From contig NW_004086035.1 in NCBI RefSeq assembly GCF_000220395.1, forward strand, positions 1 to 64,000: a stretch of DNA of 64,000 nucleotides, in the 5' to 3' direction. The position numbers were made by a program, and so were the translations under genes. The stretch comes from Ichthyophthirius multifiliis. Its lineage: Eukaryota > Ciliophora > Oligohymenophorea > Hymenostomatida. A model generated the notes under the pieces. That model had not been told where the DNA came from. It did no database searches and saw only the letters and a list, made by a program, of their open reading frames with translations. Shown one piece after another: positions 62,962 through 64,000 of this stretch; the stretch's first letter is position 1, and each line of letters opens with the position of its first letter.

Positions 62962-63785
62962 ATGAATTCTTAAAAAATATAGTATGAGCTTTAAAAAATG
63001 TTGAGCTCATCTGAGACAGCCGACGTTCATTTATGCAGTATTCCAAAAGACAACGCAATAAAAATATTCAAAAAAGAAGCTGCTTTCTATACCGAACTTA
63101 AGGCCTTAAATTTATTAAAAGATGTTTAATATGTTGTAAAAGTGAAAGGTTATATAGATGAGAAACCCACATAAGCAATTCTATTAGAATATGCTGAAAA
63201 TGGTACATTATTTAATTTAGTAGCAAGTAAAAATGGCCTAACAGAAGATGAAGCGCATAAATATTTTGTTCAAATATTATAAGTAATAGATATTATGCAT
63301 TCAAATAATATAGTCCATAGAGACATTAAACTGGAAAATATTTTGGTAAATTTCAAGGATGAATTATAATTATGTGATTTTGCAAATGCTATATTCCTTA
63401 ATAATGTAAATGAGTCCACTTTTATCCCTTCTGCGGGTACAGCAGGGTGTAGAGCTCCTGAAGTAATTAAAAAAAAAAAAAATCAAAGCCAATAAGATGA
63501 TGAAATTATTGATTTAAAAAAAGCGGATATTTTTAGCTTGGGAGTACTTTTATTTACTATGGTTTTTTGTAAATAACCTTTTTCAAAAGCGGATACAAGC
63601 GATTTTTTTTTTCTAATTTGGTTAAAAGTAAAAATAAATTCTGGAATTTATTCGCTATTGAACCTTCGAATTCATTTAAAGATTTAATTAATGGACTTAT
63701 TGCACCTAATCCTTAAGATAGATTAGATATGTAGTAAATTAATAATCATTAATGGATTTAATAAAGACAAGGAAACAAATATTGA
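62962..63785 (+). CDS. divergent Ser/Thr protein kinase
   Basis: About 274 residues covering only a kinase domain. Motifs: lysine in AIKIFKKEAAF, ILLEYAENGTLFNLV, IVHRDIKLENILV, LCDFANAIF, GTAGCRAPEVI, KADIFSLGVLLFTM and a C-lobe ending NPQDRLDMQQINNHQW. The glycine-rich loop is barely recognisable (DVHLCSIPKD) and the DFG Gly is Ala (DFA), so nucleotide binding may be altered. One base is missing at the T10 run 63603-63612; adding it joins the C-lobe in frame. Without it the frame would end near 63675. CAMK/SNF1-like by the HRDIKLEN motif. It is compact and intronless. Confidence 0.8.
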
Positions 63786-64000
63786 TTTGTATTTATGATA
63801 TGAGGTATTTTATTTTTTTTATAATGTATTTTAAAAAATTATTTATTTTCTTTATTGTACTGTAAATTTTTATTTAATTTATTTTATTTTAATTTTTAAT
63901 TTAATGAAAAACATATTTTATTTTAATTTATTATATAATGATAACCAAAAACCTATTAAATAAAATAATATATATAAATAAATAATTTTTTCTTATTTGA
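63786..64000. other. AT-rich 3' flank
   Basis: The last 215 bases hold no gene or repeat I can support. No telomere is present. Confidence 0.6.

Noticed and set aside
1-64000. Transposons, CRISPR arrays, phage or viral genes, tRNA and rRNA
   Set aside because: No transposase or integrase motif, no spaced direct repeats, no tRNA TTCGA-type core with acceptor stems and no rRNA sequence seen; the tandem repeats are simple A/T microsatellites.

Overview
This window looks like macronuclear DNA of an oligohymenophorean ciliate. Base composition is extremely AT-rich. Conserved proteins read through only if TAA and TAG are decoded as glutamine and TGA is the sole stop. Nearly all introns are 39-117 bp, GT..AG and AT-only. 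The very high AT content resembles Ichthyophthirius multifiliis, but that is an inference and was not tested by a search. No telomere repeat, rRNA, tRNA, CRISPR array, transposase or viral gene was found.

Layout. 1-12 kb: a Sel1-repeat SEL1L/HRD3-like ERAD protein, a PP2C phosphatase, a membrane protein carrying three PX-like modules, a Rab11-type GTPase and a TMEM107-like transition-zone protein. 14.7-24 kb: a coiled-coil protein, a cyclic-nucleotide-type K+ channel, a NEK kinase and a 14-3-3 protein. 25-36.5 kb: small proteins, a tetraspanin-like protein, a Rap1/Myb-like protein, RAD23, a Q-rich protein, an AGC kinase and an ER DnaJ-thioredoxin protein. 38-47.3 kb: ribosomal proteins eS7, eL41 (22 codons) and eL13, a kelch protein and an importin-beta of IPO7/8 type. 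48.7-64 kb: a secreted Cys-rich protein, a second K+ channel, a large unknown protein, a PPTC7-type mitochondrial phosphatase, an unknown protein and a divergent kinase. Long gene-poor AT stretches separate these, notably 12.1-14.7, 19.1-20.4, 24.2-26.7, 53.2-55.0 and 61.2-63.0 kb.

The genes do not form operons. Their functions fit a normal ciliate nucleus: ER quality control (SEL1L, DnaJ-Trx, RAD23), ciliary and membrane signalling (TMEM107, K+ channels, NEK, PP2C, AGC kinase, 14-3-3), trafficking (Rab11, PX protein, importin) and translation.

The most unusual items are a CCHC zinc-knuckle motif after the cNMP-binding domain of both K+ channels, a fusion of an ABCC-TMD0-like membrane domain with three PX-like modules, a 23-bp intron in the importin gene, and a set of one-base frame breaks at A/T homopolymers. 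The breaks look like base-calling under-counts rather than biology. All coordinates, splice sites and translations were worked out by hand.
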